This document shows, piece by piece, positions 56,230 through 64,000 of a stretch of 64,000 nt of DNA. Source of the DNA: Azonexus sp. Its GTDB lineage: Bacteria; Pseudomonadota; Gammaproteobacteria; Burkholderiales; Rhodocyclaceae. The position numbers were made by a program, and so were the translations under genes. Each line of letters opens with the position of its first letter. Position 1 is the first letter of the stretch. A model generated the notes under the pieces. The model searched no databases and was not told where the DNA came from. It was given only the letters and a program-made list of their open reading frames with translations. The DNA lies in contig JAGOBB010000001.1 in the NCBI GenBank assembly GCA_017983615.1, forward strand, positions 496,001 to 560,000, read 5' to 3'.

Positions 56230-57705
56230 ATGTCCTGTAAGTCGCTGATGGTCCAGGGAACCACGTCCGATGCCGGCAAGACGACGCTGGTCGCAGCGTT
56301 GTGCCGTATCCTGAAGCGCCGTGGCGTTTGCGTCGCGCCGTTCAAGCCGCAGAACATGGCACTCAATTCGGCGGTCACTGTCGATGGCGGCGAGATCGGC
56401 CGCGCCCAAGCGCTGCAGGCGCTGGCCGCCGGCGTGCCGGCGCATAGCGATTTCAATCCGGTGCTGTTGAAGCCGACCACCGACATGACGGCCCAGATCA
56501 TCATCCACGGCCAGGTGGCGATGGATCTCGACGCCCGTGACTACCACGCCTACAAGCCGCGCGCGATGGGCGCCGTGCTCGAATCCTGGGCGCGCTTGAC
56601 GGCTGCCTACGACTGCGTCGTCGTCGAAGGCGCCGGGTCGCCGGCCGAGATCAACCTGCGCGACCGCGACATCGCCAACATGGGCTTCGCCGAGGCTGTC
56701 GACTGCCCGGTGATCCTGATCGCCGATATCGACCGTGGCGGCGTCTTTGCCCATCTGGTCGGCACGCTGGAACTGCTCTCGCCATCCGAGCAAAACCGCG
56801 TCAAGGGCTTTGTGATCAACCGCTTTCGCGGCGACATCGGCCTGCTCGAACCCGGCCTCGACTGGCTGGAACAACGCACCGGAAAGCCGGTGCTCGGCGT
56901 TTTGCCCTATCTGCACGGCTTGATGCTCGATGCCGAGGATGCGATCGCAAATGCTACGGTCGAGGGTAAAAAAAGGCCAAAACTGAAAATCGTCGCGCCG
57001 GTTTATCCGCGCATTTCCAATCACAACGACCTCGATCCGCTGCGCCTGCATCCGGACGTCGATTTCCGCTGGATCGGACCGGGCGAGGCGCCGCCGGCGG
57101 CCGACCTGATCGTCCTGCCCGGCTCCAAGGCGGTGCGCGCTGACCTCGACTGGCTGCGGGAACAAGGCTGGGCGACGGCCATTCACAAGCACCTACGCTA
57201 CGGCGGCAAGGTGATCGGCCTATGCGGCGGCTACCAGATGCTGGGGCGGACGATCGCCGATCCGCTCGGCCTGGAAGGCCGGCCGGGCTCAACGCCGGGG
57301 CTGGGCGTGCTGGACGTCGATACGACGCTGGAAGCTGCCAAGCAGTTGCGGAATGTGAGCGGTCACTTGTCGCTTGTTGGCCGGCCAGCCATGACTGGCT
57401 ATGAAATCCACCTTGGGGTCACGAGCGGCGAAGGTCTGGCGCGGGGTGCCGTTGAACTGGCCGATGGCCGTCGCGACGGGGCGATTTCAGCCGACGATCA
57501 GGTGTTCGCCACTTACTGTCATGGCCTCTTCGATCACCCCGAAGCCTTGACCGCGCTGCTCGCCTGGGCCGGCATCAGCGAAAGCGCGCCAGTCGATTTT
57601 GCCGCCCGCCGCGAAGCCGATCTAGAGCGCCTGGCCGATGCGGTCGAGGCGGCGCTGGACTGGCAGAAAATGGCGGTCCTTTTGCCCGGTCAGGCCTCGG
57701 TCTGA
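56230..57705 (+). CDS. cobQ: Cobyric acid synthase CobQ
   Basis: 491 residues. P-loop-like [20 protein letters not shown] and [33 protein letters not shown] and the amidotransferase domain with [12 protein letters not shown] (catalytic Cys) and [15 protein letters not shown] (His). It amidates adenosyl-cobyrinic acid a,c-diamide at four positions. ATG at 56230; an earlier in-frame ATG is not supported by the family start. Contains an exact repeat copy in the linker, coding [12 protein letters not shown]. Divergent from cobD. Confidence 0.94.
   Translation: MSCKSLMVQGTTSDAGKTTLVAALCRILKRRGVCVAPFKPQNMALNSAVTVDGGEIGRAQALQALAAGVPAHSDFNPVLLKPTTDMTAQIIIHGQVAMDLDARDYHAYKPRAMGAVLESWARLTAAYDCVVVEGAGSPAEINLRDRDIANMGFAEAVDCPVILIADIDRGGVFAHLVGTLELLSPSEQNRVKGFVINRFRGDIGLLEPGLDWLEQRTGKPVLGVLPYLHGLMLDAEDAIANATVEGKKRPKLKIVAPVYPRISNHNDLDPLRLHPDVDFRWIGPGEAPPAADLIVLPGSKAVRADLDWLREQGWATAIHKHLRYGGKVIGLCGGYQMLGRTIADPLGLEGRPGSTPGLGVLDVDTTLEAAKQLRNVSGHLSLVGRPAMTGYEIHLGVTSGEGLARGAVELADGRRDGAISADDQVFATYCHGLFDHPEALTALLAWAGISESAPVDFAARREADLERLADAVEAALDWQKMAVLLPGQASV
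56951..56990 (+). repeat. ATGCTACGGTCG element, copy 15 (full-length)
   Basis: Exact core in cobQ, sense direction, followed by AGGGT, AAAAAAA, GGCC, AAAAC, TGAAAATC. Confidence 0.84.
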
Positions 57706-59051
57706 GTCTTCTCGGCCTCAATCTGGTGGATACGCTTGAGCGCCACCTGCTTCTGAATTTCGCGGAAATCCTTCTCCCGACCATACAGGGCATATTGCGT
57801 GCGAAGCGCACCAAAGACCTTTTTCGCATCGCTGCCACCCATCATGATTTCAGCGTGGCGGTCAGCCAGTTCGTGGTCACCGATCGAGAGTGCAGCGCGC
57901 AGGACGTCGATGCGCGTCGTGGGTTCGAGGTCGGTTTCAAGCAGGGCAGGGCGCAAGCCGACGAAGCGGGCCTTGCCACGTTCCGGTGAGCAGATGGCCA
58001 GCAGCGCGGCGAATCCGGCCTGCTCGTCCAGCGTCATAGCCTGCACCTCGGCATCGCGCATGGTGACCAGGACCTTCTCGCCGGAGATCTTGTCGTTGGC
58101 GTCGACATGGCTGCGTGCCATGGCCAGTCTGTCCTTCGCCGCAATGGCGCCAGGCATGGTGTCGTTGGCAATGACGTCGGCCAATGCAGCGCGGGCGGTT
58201 TCGGCGTCGCCGTTCAGGGTTGCGGCCTCGGCCAGCAAGCGCTTGCGCAGGTAGTTGCGCGGAGTTTTCTTGGCGATTTCGTCGAGAATCTGCTGCGCTT
58301 CGGCGTGTTCGCCCAGGGCCATGCAGATATTGGCCTTCAGATCTGCAGCATCGAAAAAATGGGGGGTGGATGCGACCACCCGGTCGATTTCCTGGCGCGC
58401 CTCGGTCAGCCGGTTCTGCCGATGCAGGGAACGGGCGACGCCGGCTCGTGCCCAAGGAAATTCGTAGTCTTCCAGAATGCTCCGGTAAGCCGTTTCCGCG
58501 GCCTTGGCGTCGCCGTTGCGCAGCAGCACTTCGGCCTGCTGGCGCATGATCTCGAAGCGGTAGGGGCGGCCGGCTTCGCTTTGGCGCTGGGCTTCGAGAA
58601 TATCCAGGGCATTGGCGAATTCCTGCTTCCGCTTTTCCCGATAGTAAGCGGCGAAGAAATTTTTCTTGGCGACGATGCGGTCGAGTCGCATGACCAGTTT
58701 GTCAGGTGAAAACGGCTTGATGATGTAGTCGTCGGGCACCAGTTCGACGGCCGAGACCACCTGCTCGTAGGACTGCTCGCCGGTGACCATCATGAAAATG
58801 GTTTCATCGGGCAGCAGGTTGAAGCGGCGCAGTTCTTCCAGTAACTGCTGGCCGGACCGCCCGTCGCCCAGCATGTAGTCGCAGAGGATGATGTCCGGCG
58901 CATTGTTGCGGATGCGGTAGATCGCATCCTGATAATTGGAGCCGAACTCGACCGCGAAGGCGCCGATGGTCTGGGCAACGGTGCGCAGCGCATCGCGCGC
59001 CTGCGGCTGGTCGTCGACGACGAGAAAACGCTTTTTGCTGTAGTTGCTCAT
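57690..59051 (-). CDS. Response regulator with TPR-like C-terminal repeats
   Basis: 453 residues. Receiver domain about 1-130: [10 protein letters not shown], phospho-Asp in [21 protein letters not shown] and IIKPFSPDK. The remaining 320 residues are helical repeats of TPR type ([40 protein letters not shown]), a protein-binding output without DNA-binding or enzymatic domain. Encoded with a histidine kinase by a 1-base overlap, and lying between cobQ and cobU. Overlaps the convergent cobQ end by 16 bases. Confidence 0.88.
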   Translation of the reverse strand: MSNYSKKRFLVVDDQPQARDALRTVAQTIGAFAVEFGSNYQDAIYRIRNNAPDIILCDYMLGDGRSGQQLLEELRRFNLLPDETIFMMVTGEQSYEQVVSAVELVPDDYIIKPFSPDKLVMRLDRIVAKKNFFAAYYREKRKQEFANALDILEAQRQSEAGRPYRFEIMRQQAEVLLRNGDAKAAETAYRSILEDYEFPWARAGVARSLHRQNRLTEARQEIDRVVASTPHFFDAADLKANICMALGEHAEAQQILDEIAKKTPRNYLRKRLLAEAATLNGDAETARAALADVIANDTMPGAIAAKDRLAMARSHVDANDKISGEKVLVTMRDAEVQAMTLDEQAGFAALLAICSPERGKARFVGLRPALLETDLEPTTRIDVLRAALSIGDHELADRHAEIMMGGSDAKKVFGALRTQYALYGREKDFREIQKQVALKRIHQIEAEKTQTEA

Positions 59052-59659
59052 TACGGCAGCCGGAGTTCGAAACGGGCGCCGCCCAGACTGGCATCGTTGC
59101 TCAGATGCAGGCTACCTTCGCGTCCCTTGCGAACATGCAGCGCGGCCAGGCGATGGGCGACCATCAGGCCGGTCCCGTAGGGCGGGGGGAGGCTTGGGAA
59201 GCCAGGGCCGTCGTCCTCGATGCGGATGAGCAACCAGCCATCCTCGACATCGGCCTGCAGATGGACCTTGCCTTGCGCATAGCGTCCGGCATTCTGGATG
59301 GCGTTGTTCAGCATGTCGGCGACCAGGTCGCGGTCGAGCAGCCATTCGTCGATTACCTGGCAATCCATGCTCAGGGTGATGTTGGCGAGCGCCAGATGGC
59401 GCTGCTGGGCCATGACCACCTCGTCGCACAGATCGCCGACGATGACCGGCGTGACGGCGGGCGCCGCGTCCTTGCGCAGGACCTGGTAAGCGGCCAGCGT
59501 CCGCGACAGGCGGTTGGCGGCTGATTCGATGGCGTAGCGCGCTTCGCCCATGGCAATGCCGTGCTCGGCCTCAAGGGCGGCAATCACCGATTCGGCGACG
59601 AAAAGTTGGTTCTTTGCGTCGTGCACGCCCGACGCCAGAATGTCCAGCAAATGATGCAT
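59051..59659 (-). CDS. Small histidine kinase-like protein
   Basis: About 202 residues. A helical dimerisation segment with a candidate phospho-His in ASGVHDAKNQLFVAESVIAA is followed by an HATPase_c domain: VADMLNNAIQNAGRYAQGKV (N box), IRIEDDGPGFPS (G1) and YGTGLMVAHRLAALH (G2). It has no sensor or membrane domain, so it is a minimal soluble kinase, probably controlled by a partner. ATG at 59659 has GGGAACGGG upstream. Its stop (TAATG) overlaps the response-regulator ATG. Confidence 0.85.
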   Translation of the reverse strand: MHHLLDILASGVHDAKNQLFVAESVIAALEAEHGIAMGEARYAIESAANRLSRTLAAYQVLRKDAAPAVTPVIVGDLCDEVVMAQQRHLALANITLSMDCQVIDEWLLDRDLVADMLNNAIQNAGRYAQGKVHLQADVEDGWLLIRIEDDGPGFPSLPPPYGTGLMVAHRLAALHVRKGREGSLHLSNDASLGGARFELRLP

Positions 59660-59711
59660 GTCCCGTTCCCCTCCAATGACATCTGTTGTGTCTTCAGTGG
59701 CAAGCATACCG

Positions 59712-59748
59712 CTGTTTGGCGGGAAACAGACAGCCCGATGCTATCGGG
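59712..59748. other. Two small hairpins between cobU and the histidine kinase gene
   Basis: CTGTTT-GGCGGG-AAACAG (59712-59729) and CCCGAT-GCT-ATCGGG (59734-59748, reaching the cobU stop codon). No T-run follows, so these could be weak terminators after cobU or simple chance structure. Confidence 0.4.
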
Positions 59749-60307
59749 AGGGAGGTGCGCAGCCCTTGAGTGCGAGCGGTAGCCCGGCGGCAACCAGCGT
59801 TACCTGCTCGCACACCGCGGCGACGCGCTGGTTCAGTCGGCCCTGCTCATCGGCAAACAGGCGCGAGACCGGGTGCATCGGCACGATGCCCCAGCCGACT
59901 TCGTTGGAAACCAGGATGGCTCGGCCGGGTAGTGTCGGCAGCGTGTCGACTAGCGCTGCCGTCTCGTCACGCAGCAACGGGCAGGCGATGGCGTTGCCGG
60001 CCTCGGCCTGTTGTGCGGCCTGGCCGGCGAAGAGCAGGTTCGACAGCCAGAGCGTCAGGCAATCGACCAGAATGCAAGTGTCCGGCGCCGCCAGTTCGTG
60101 CAGTCGGTCGGCCAGGTGCAGTGTTTCGACCACACAGCCCCAGTCAGCCGGGCGGCGTTCGCGATGATGGGCGATGCGCCGGGCCATCTCGTCATCACAA
60201 GCTTCGGCTGTGGCGACGTAGATGACCCGCAGGCCGGAATCGCGGGCGCGGCGCTCGGCCAACAGGCTTTTGCCCGAACGTGCGCCGCCGATGATCAGTT
60301 CGTTCAT
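59741..60307 (-). CDS. cobU: Adenosylcobinamide kinase / phosphate guanylyltransferase CobU
   Basis: 188 residues. P-loop [56 protein letters not shown] and [20 protein letters not shown] with [11 protein letters not shown] match CobU/CobP. Phosphorylates and then guanylylates adenosylcobinamide. ATG at 60307; one at 60316 is possible. Divergent from the riboswitch-controlled cobT. Confidence 0.93.
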   Translation of the reverse strand: MNELIIGGARSGKSLLAERRARDSGLRVIYVATAEACDDEMARRIAHHRERRPADWGCVVETLHLADRLHELAAPDTCILVDCLTLWLSNLLFAGQAAQQAEAGNAIACPLLRDETAALVDTLPTLPGRAILVSNEVGWGIVPMHPVSRLFADEQGRLNQRVAAVCEQVTLVAAGLPLALKGCAPPSR

Positions 60308-60347
60308 GGCCGCCATTCTGGGTGAAGGCAGGCGGGCCGGCAACCGC

Positions 60348-60353
60348 TATAAT
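60348..60353 (+). promoter_or_regulatory. Candidate -10 element upstream of the cobalamin riboswitch
   Basis: TATAAT at 60348-60353, a perfect -10, lies just upstream of the riboswitch. The -35 region (GAAGGC-type) is poor, so an activator or extended -10 may be needed. Confidence 0.55.
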
Positions 60354-60361
60354 TTTCGCTT

Positions 60362-60503
60362 CGACAATACGGAACCCGGTGCGAATCCGGGGCGGGCCCG
60401 CCGCTGTAACCGGGGACCGATGCCGCAACAGCCACTGCCAACGGGAAACAGACCGGGCGGGAAGGCGCGGCAAAGGGACGATCCGAAAGCCAGAAGACGT
60501 GTC
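60362..60503 (+). promoter_or_regulatory. Adenosylcobalamin riboswitch upstream of cobT-cobS
   Basis: Conserved cobalamin riboswitch blocks in order: GGAACCCGGTGCGAATCCGG, CCGCTGTAACCGGGGACC, GCCACTG, ACGGGAAACAG, GGCGGGAAGG, and CCGAAAGCCAGAAGAC. It ends about 90 bases before the cobT ATG and should repress cobT (and co-transcribed cobS) when AdoCbl is abundant. Confidence 0.92.
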
Positions 60504-60591
60504 GGGAAAATCATGGAAGCCTGTGGACAGGGCTTCGCGGCAGCGTTCGGAAAGACGCCGCCGCGAGGCCCTTTTGCTTTTGGAGAATCGG

Positions 60592-61641
60592 ATGCATTCG
60601 TTTGAAATTTCAGCCCCGGATCGTGGCCTGGAAAACGCCCTGAGAAACAAGGTCGACCGCAAGACCAAACCGCTCGGTGCGCTCGGTCAGCTTGAACGTC
60701 TCGCGGTACAGATCGGCTTGATCCAGCAGTCGCTGACGCCGCAACTGAACAGCCCGCAGATACTGGTTTTCGCCGGCGACCACGGCGCGGCCAAGGCCGG
60801 CGTCTCGGCCTATCCGCAGGAAGTGACCTGGCAGATGGTCGAGAATTTCCTGGCCGGCGGTGCGGCGATCAATGTCTTCGCGCGCCAGAACTGCCTCGGC
60901 TTGTCGGTAGTTGACGCCGGCGTGGCGCACGATTTTGGCGACGAGCGTGAAGGGCTGATCGACCTGAAAATCGCCCCGGGGACGGCCAACTACCTCGAAC
61001 AGCCGGCCATGAGCGTTGCCCAGTGTGCCCAGGCCATCGAACAGGGCGCCGGCGTCGTCCTCGGGCTGGCGGTGGCTGGCTGCAATGTCGTCGCCTTTGG
61101 CGAAATGGGAATCGGCAACACCGCTTCAGCCTCGCTGGTCACCCATTGCCTGACCGGCACGCCACTGGCCGAGTGCGTCGGTCGCGGCACCGGGCTGGAC
61201 GTTGCCGGACTGGCTCGCAAGGAGGCGCTGCTGACGCAGGCGCTGGCGCGCTATCGGGGTGCGGGTGGCGACGACGATGCTTTCAAGGTGCTCGCCGAGT
61301 TCGGCGGCTTCGAGATCGCGACCATGGTTGGTGCCATGCTGGCGGCGGCCGAGGCGAAGATGGTCCTGCTCATCGACGGCTTCATCGTCGGCGCTGCAGC
61401 GCTGGTCGCCAGCCGGATGGCGCCGGAGCTGCTTGACTACTGCGTCTTCTGCCATCGCTCGGCCGAAGCCGGCCATGCCGCCCAGTTGCGGGCGATGCAG
61501 GCCGAGCCGCTGCTCGATCTCGGCCTGCGTCTGGGCGAAGGAACCGGCGCTGCGCTGGCCTACCCGTTGCTCCAGGCCGCGGTTAATTTCCTGAACGAGA
61601 TGGCCAGCTTCGAATCGGCAGGCGTCTCCGACAAGACATGA
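60592..61641 (+). CDS. cobT: Nicotinate-nucleotide--dimethylbenzimidazole phosphoribosyltransferase CobT
   Basis: 349 residues. [63 protein letters not shown] and GRGTGLD are diagnostic; the catalytic Glu lies in the C-terminal [13 protein letters not shown]. Activates the lower ligand base as alpha-ribazole phosphate. The ATG at 60592 is preceded by TGGAGAATCGG. Longer upstream reading would run through the riboswitch and is rejected. A 4-base overlap couples it to cobS. Confidence 0.95.
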   Translation: MHSFEISAPDRGLENALRNKVDRKTKPLGALGQLERLAVQIGLIQQSLTPQLNSPQILVFAGDHGAAKAGVSAYPQEVTWQMVENFLAGGAAINVFARQNCLGLSVVDAGVAHDFGDEREGLIDLKIAPGTANYLEQPAMSVAQCAQAIEQGAGVVLGLAVAGCNVVAFGEMGIGNTASASLVTHCLTGTPLAECVGRGTGLDVAGLARKEALLTQALARYRGAGGDDDAFKVLAEFGGFEIATMVGAMLAAAEAKMVLLIDGFIVGAAALVASRMAPELLDYCVFCHRSAEAGHAAQLRAMQAEPLLDLGLRLGEGTGAALAYPLLQAAVNFLNEMASFESAGVSDKT

Positions 61642-62396
61642 TCCGTCGCGAAATGGAATATTTCTTCGGTGCCGTCCGTTTCTTCACGCGCCTCCCCGTG
61701 CCGGCCTGGGTCGGCCACTCGGCCGAGGCACTGAACCGCTCGGCCCGATACTTTCCGGCAGTCGGTCTGCTGGTCGGCGGCATCGGCGCCCTGGTCTATC
61801 TGGCTGCCCTGAAATTGTGGCCGCAGCAGGTGGCCGTGCTGCTGTCGATGGCGGCGACCATCTACGCCACCGGCGCTTTCCATGAAGACGGCTTGGCCGA
61901 CACCGTTGACGGCCTCGGCGGCGGTTGGGACAGGCTGCGCATTCTGGAAATCATGAAAGATTCGCGGGTCGGCAGCTACGGCGTGGTGGCGACGGTGCTG
62001 GCGCTGCTCGGCAAGTTCGTGCTGCTCTCGGCACTTGATGCAGCCCTGGTCCCGTGGGCGTTGATCGCCGGCCACGCACTGTCCCGTTTCTGCTCGACGG
62101 TGCTGCTGGCGACCATGGATTATGTCCGCGAAGATTTGCTGGCCAAGGCTAAACCGCTGGCGACGCGCCTGACCGCGGGCGAAATGCTGGTCGCGCTGGC
62201 TTTCGTGCTTGCCGGGTTGGCGCTCCTGCCCATGCACAACGCCGTCGCCGGCTGCGCCATGGCCATCCTCGCCACCCTCTGGCTGGCCGCCAAATTCAGG
62301 CGCTGGCTCGGCGGCTACACCGGCGACTGCCTCGGGGCGACGCAGCAGCTTAGCGAAATTGCCTTCTACCTCGGCCTGCTTGCCCAATGGATTTAG
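61638..62396 (+). CDS. cobS: Adenosylcobinamide-GDP ribazoletransferase CobS
   Basis: 252 residues, integral membrane. [56 protein letters not shown] and [11 protein letters not shown] are the standard CobS features, with the Asp-rich [10 protein letters not shown] binding metal. Joins alpha-ribazole to adenosylcobinamide-GDP, the last step to cobalamin. Confidence 0.95.
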   Translation: MIRREMEYFFGAVRFFTRLPVPAWVGHSAEALNRSARYFPAVGLLVGGIGALVYLAALKLWPQQVAVLLSMAATIYATGAFHEDGLADTVDGLGGGWDRLRILEIMKDSRVGSYGVVATVLALLGKFVLLSALDAALVPWALIAGHALSRFCSTVLLATMDYVREDLLAKAKPLATRLTAGEMLVALAFVLAGLALLPMHNAVAGCAMAILATLWLAAKFRRWLGGYTGDCLGATQQLSEIAFYLGLLAQWI

Positions 62397-62581
62397 CCGG
62401 CCAGCCCAGGCAATGCGATTTCGAATTGGTAAATTTATTGATAAGTGTCATTTAATTAGTCATCTGGTAAAAATTACAATTGGCTGCGGATTTGTGAGCG
62501 AGGGGCTGAGCGGCGACGGGACAAGCAAGTTCGCGATCAGGCCTGGATGATGACTTTGCCAAGACTGGCGACGGAGGCAGC
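62397..62581. promoter_or_regulatory. Intergenic region with weak FNR-like site
   Basis: An AT-rich island (62425-62485) holds TTGATAAGTGTCAT, matching the FNR consensus at 8 of 10 positions, about 137 bases before the next ATG. It may place the downstream small gene under O2 control, but this is weak. Nothing else is seen. Confidence 0.3.
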
Positions 62582-62794
62582 ATGACGGAAGCGACAAAAT
62601 TGGAAGCCTCTGGCAGCGATAGCTTTGAGAGGCGCAGACGGCCGATCGGCCGCTTGTTGTTCTGGCTGCGGAGCCTGGTCATTCAGGAGGTGCCGGGTAA
62701 CATGGCACATTGCGAATTTGGCTGCCGGCAAGGCGAATGTGGTCGGGAACAGTGGGAAAGCTGCGGGAACCGCATTGATGCGGCGCGGCGCTAG
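62582..62794 (+). CDS. Small cysteine-rich protein, conserved hypothetical type
   Basis: 70 residues. After a basic segment (FERRRRPIGRLLFWLRSLVI), VIQEVPGNMAHCEFGCRQGE and CGREQWESCGNRI contain four cysteines in C-x3-C and C-x6-C spacing, matching small proteins I recall in other proteobacteria with CEFDCR-like cores. A strong GGAGG lies 4 bases before the ATG at 62582, supporting translation. Function unknown; a metal- or Fe-S-binding role is possible. It sits alone between cobS and cobC. Confidence 0.65.
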   Translation: MTEATKLEASGSDSFERRRRPIGRLLFWLRSLVIQEVPGNMAHCEFGCRQGECGREQWESCGNRIDAARR

Positions 62795-62917
62795 CTCGAC
62801 GTACCCAGCCAAATAGGGGCGATTTCCAGCGAGACGCGTTGGTCGCCTCGGGGGAAAGCGCTGGGGGATTGGTCGTATGATGGCGGTCGCGCTCGCCCGG
62901 AATTCTGTCCTGCCCTC

Positions 62918-63448
62918 ATGATCCTGCACCTGATCCGTCATCCCGAACCCGTAATCAAACCGGGCATTTGCTACGGTCGGCTCGATATTTTGGCCAAAAA
63001 TGCAGAAGCGGCTGCAGAGCGCTTGCGGGCTGAACTGCCGCCGGATCTCCCGGTCTGGAGCAGTCCGCTGCGCCGATGTCGGGAACTAGCAGAACTGCTG
63101 CACCCGGCACCAAGGTTCGACCAGCGTCTGGCCGAAATGGATTTTGGCCTGTGGGAAGGCCGACCGTGGGATTCGATACCGCGCACCGAACTGGATGCCT
63201 GGGCTGCTGACATCGCCGGCTACACCCCGCCGGGCGGCGAGTCGCCGCGGGATGTCCAGCGCCGCGTGCTTGATTTTATCAACGAACTGGCGGTGCCGCA
63301 GGCCGTGCTGGTGACGCACGCCGGGGTGATCCGGCTGCTCCTGGCGGCCCATCACGATCTGCCAGTTGAACGGTGGCTGGAGCAGTCGGTTGCCTACGCT
63401 GCCCGCCTCGTGCTCGATCTTGGTCGCCCCGGAAGCGGCGACGTATAA
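62918..63448 (+). CDS. cobC: Alpha-ribazole phosphatase CobC (histidine phosphatase family)
   Basis: 176 residues. Phosphoglycerate-mutase-like fold with the phospho-His motif LIRHPEP near residue 6, WSSPLRRCRELAELL, AEMDFGLWEGRPWDSI (catalytic Glu) and VLVTHAGVIRLLLA (second His). Typical CobC features are the GICYGRLDI segment and length near 180. It removes the phosphate from alpha-ribazole phosphate or adenosylcobalamin 5'-phosphate. Contains a repeat copy near its start. Confidence 0.87.
   Translation: MILHLIRHPEPVIKPGICYGRLDILAKNAEAAAERLRAELPPDLPVWSSPLRRCRELAELLHPAPRFDQRLAEMDFGLWEGRPWDSIPRTELDAWAADIAGYTPPGGESPRDVQRRVLDFINELAVPQAVLVTHAGVIRLLLAAHHDLPVERWLEQSVAYAARLVLDLGRPGSGDV
62968..63007 (+). 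repeat. ATGCTACGGTCG element, copy 16 (11/12 core, full tracts)
   Basis: TTGCTACGGTCG in cobC, sense direction, coding ICYGRL, followed by GCTCG, ATATTTT, GGCC, AAAAATG. Confidence 0.75.
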
Positions 63449-63449
63449 T
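63420..63449 (+). promoter_or_regulatory. Candidate promoter of msbA inside the cobC end
   Basis: TTGGTC (63420-63425), an 18-base spacer and a perfect TATAAT (63444-63449) lie just before the msbA GTG at 63477, overlapping the cobC stop codon. Confidence 0.5.
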
Positions 63450-63476
63450 CTGCGCCCCGTCTCCGGCCAAATTTCA

Positions 63477-64000
63477 GTGACTCCGCTACCCGCCAATCCG
63501 ACCAGTCGCCAGATCTATTTCCGCATGCTCGGCTACGTCCGGCCGTACTGGAAGATGCTGGCACTCGGACTGGCACTGAGCGCCCTGGCCGCGGCCATGG
63601 AGCCGCTGCTGCCGGCGCTGATGAAAGCCCTGCTCGACAATGGCTTTTCACCCAAGGGCGATGGCTCGCTGACCGACAACCTGTTGCACGGTTCGCCGTG
63701 GGTCGTCCCGGCCTTCATCGTCGGCATCATGACCCTGCGCGGAATCGTCACCTTCTCAGCCAGCTATGCCATGTCCTGGGTGCAGATCCGCCTGCTCAAC
63801 AACATCCGCCGCCAGATGTTCGAACACATGGCGCGCCTGCCGATGGCCTATTTCGAGGGTAATCCGTCGGCGAGGACGATCACCCGGGTCACCAACGACG
63901 TCACTGCCATCGGTACGGCCTCGACAACAGCTGGACTGACCATTATCCGCGAAACGCTGACCATCATCGGCCTGCTCGCCTGGCTGCTCTACCTGAACTG
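63477..64000 (+). CDS. msbA: Lipid A/ABC exporter MsbA, N-terminal part
   Basis: The 524 visible bases encode the first transmembrane segments of a type I ABC exporter: IYFRMLGYVRPYWKMLALGL, ALMKALLDNGFSPKGDGSL, VPAFIVGIMTLRGIVTFSAS, MSWVQIRLLNNIRRQMFEHM and YFEGNPSARTITRVTNDVTA. It flips lipid A-core across the inner membrane. GTG start at 63477 is chosen, with no competing ATG before the first helix. The ATPase domain is beyond the window. Confidence 0.87.
   Translation, partial: MTPLPANPTSRQIYFRMLGYVRPYWKMLALGLALSALAAAMEPLLPALMKALLDNGFSPKGDGSLTDNLLHGSPWVVPAFIVGIMTLRGIVTFSASYAMSWVQIRLLNNIRRQMFEHMARLPMAYFEGNPSARTITRVTNDVTAIGTASTTAGLTIIRETLTIIGLLAWLLYLN

Noticed and set aside
56124-56504. 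In-frame extension of cobD to an ATG at 56504
   Set aside because: It would run antisense to the cobQ leader and first 90 codons, and CobD homologues begin near the ATG at 56123.

Overview
The window looks like chromosomal DNA of a GC-rich betaproteobacterium, most likely an Azonexaceae/Rhodocyclales member close to Dechloromonas or Azonexus. This is inferred from protein resemblance and gene content: O2-independent ubiquinone genes ubiU-ubiV-ubiT, class I PHA synthase, an mreBCD-mrdA-rodA-rlpA operon divergent from gatCAB, abundant c-di-GMP and two-component signalling, and cobalamin synthesis. There is no prophage, insertion sequence, rRNA or CRISPR array. One tRNA gene (Gly, CCC) is present.

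Layout. 0-9 kb: purU (cut by the window edge), thrH, an amino-acid-type binding protein, the ABC-F ATPase yheS, two paralogous HD-GYP genes (the second has lost its HD pair), mutY, a flavin reductase-like gene and tRNA-Gly. 9-21 kb: a chemoreceptor, an ubiX operon, rapZ, an M20 peptidase, and a tight minus-strand run of catabolic and small cysteine-rich genes. 20.7-30.4 kb: a GNAT/carbonic anhydrase fusion, a metallo-beta-lactamase-fold hydrolase, phaC, a MoaD-like protein, a PAS/PP2C phosphatase, ubiUVT behind an FNR-type class II promoter, and a response regulator/ATPase. 30.4-42.9 kb: rod-shape operon, gatCAB with an inserted lipoprotein gene, pyrE, xth. 43-44.3 kb: a YqjD/YqjE/YqjK-type envelope operon. 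44.3-47.5 kb: metX-metW-ampG behind a SAM-II riboswitch and a leader terminator. 47.5-53.2 kb: a signalling locus of PilZ protein, TonB-dependent receptor, ABC-type periplasmic binding protein and GGDEF/degenerate-EAL protein. 53.2-63.4 kb: a SCO protein, then cobalamin genes (btuF, cobD, cobQ, cobU, cobT behind an AdoCbl riboswitch, cobS, cobC) interrupted by a histidine kinase/TPR response-regulator pair. The window ends inside msbA.

The most striking signal is not a gene. A 12-bp word, ATGCTACGGTCG, or a near match, occurs 16 times on both strands, 9 times exactly. In 12 copies it is followed at fixed distances by A/T tracts and a GGC(C) block, giving an element of about 40 bp. It lies inside genes as well as between them. 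This architecture closely parallels the Pasteurellaceae DNA uptake signal sequence (short core plus helically phased A/T tracts), though the core is unrelated. I propose it is an uptake-signal-like or otherwise selected chromosomal repeat of this lineage; its function is inference.
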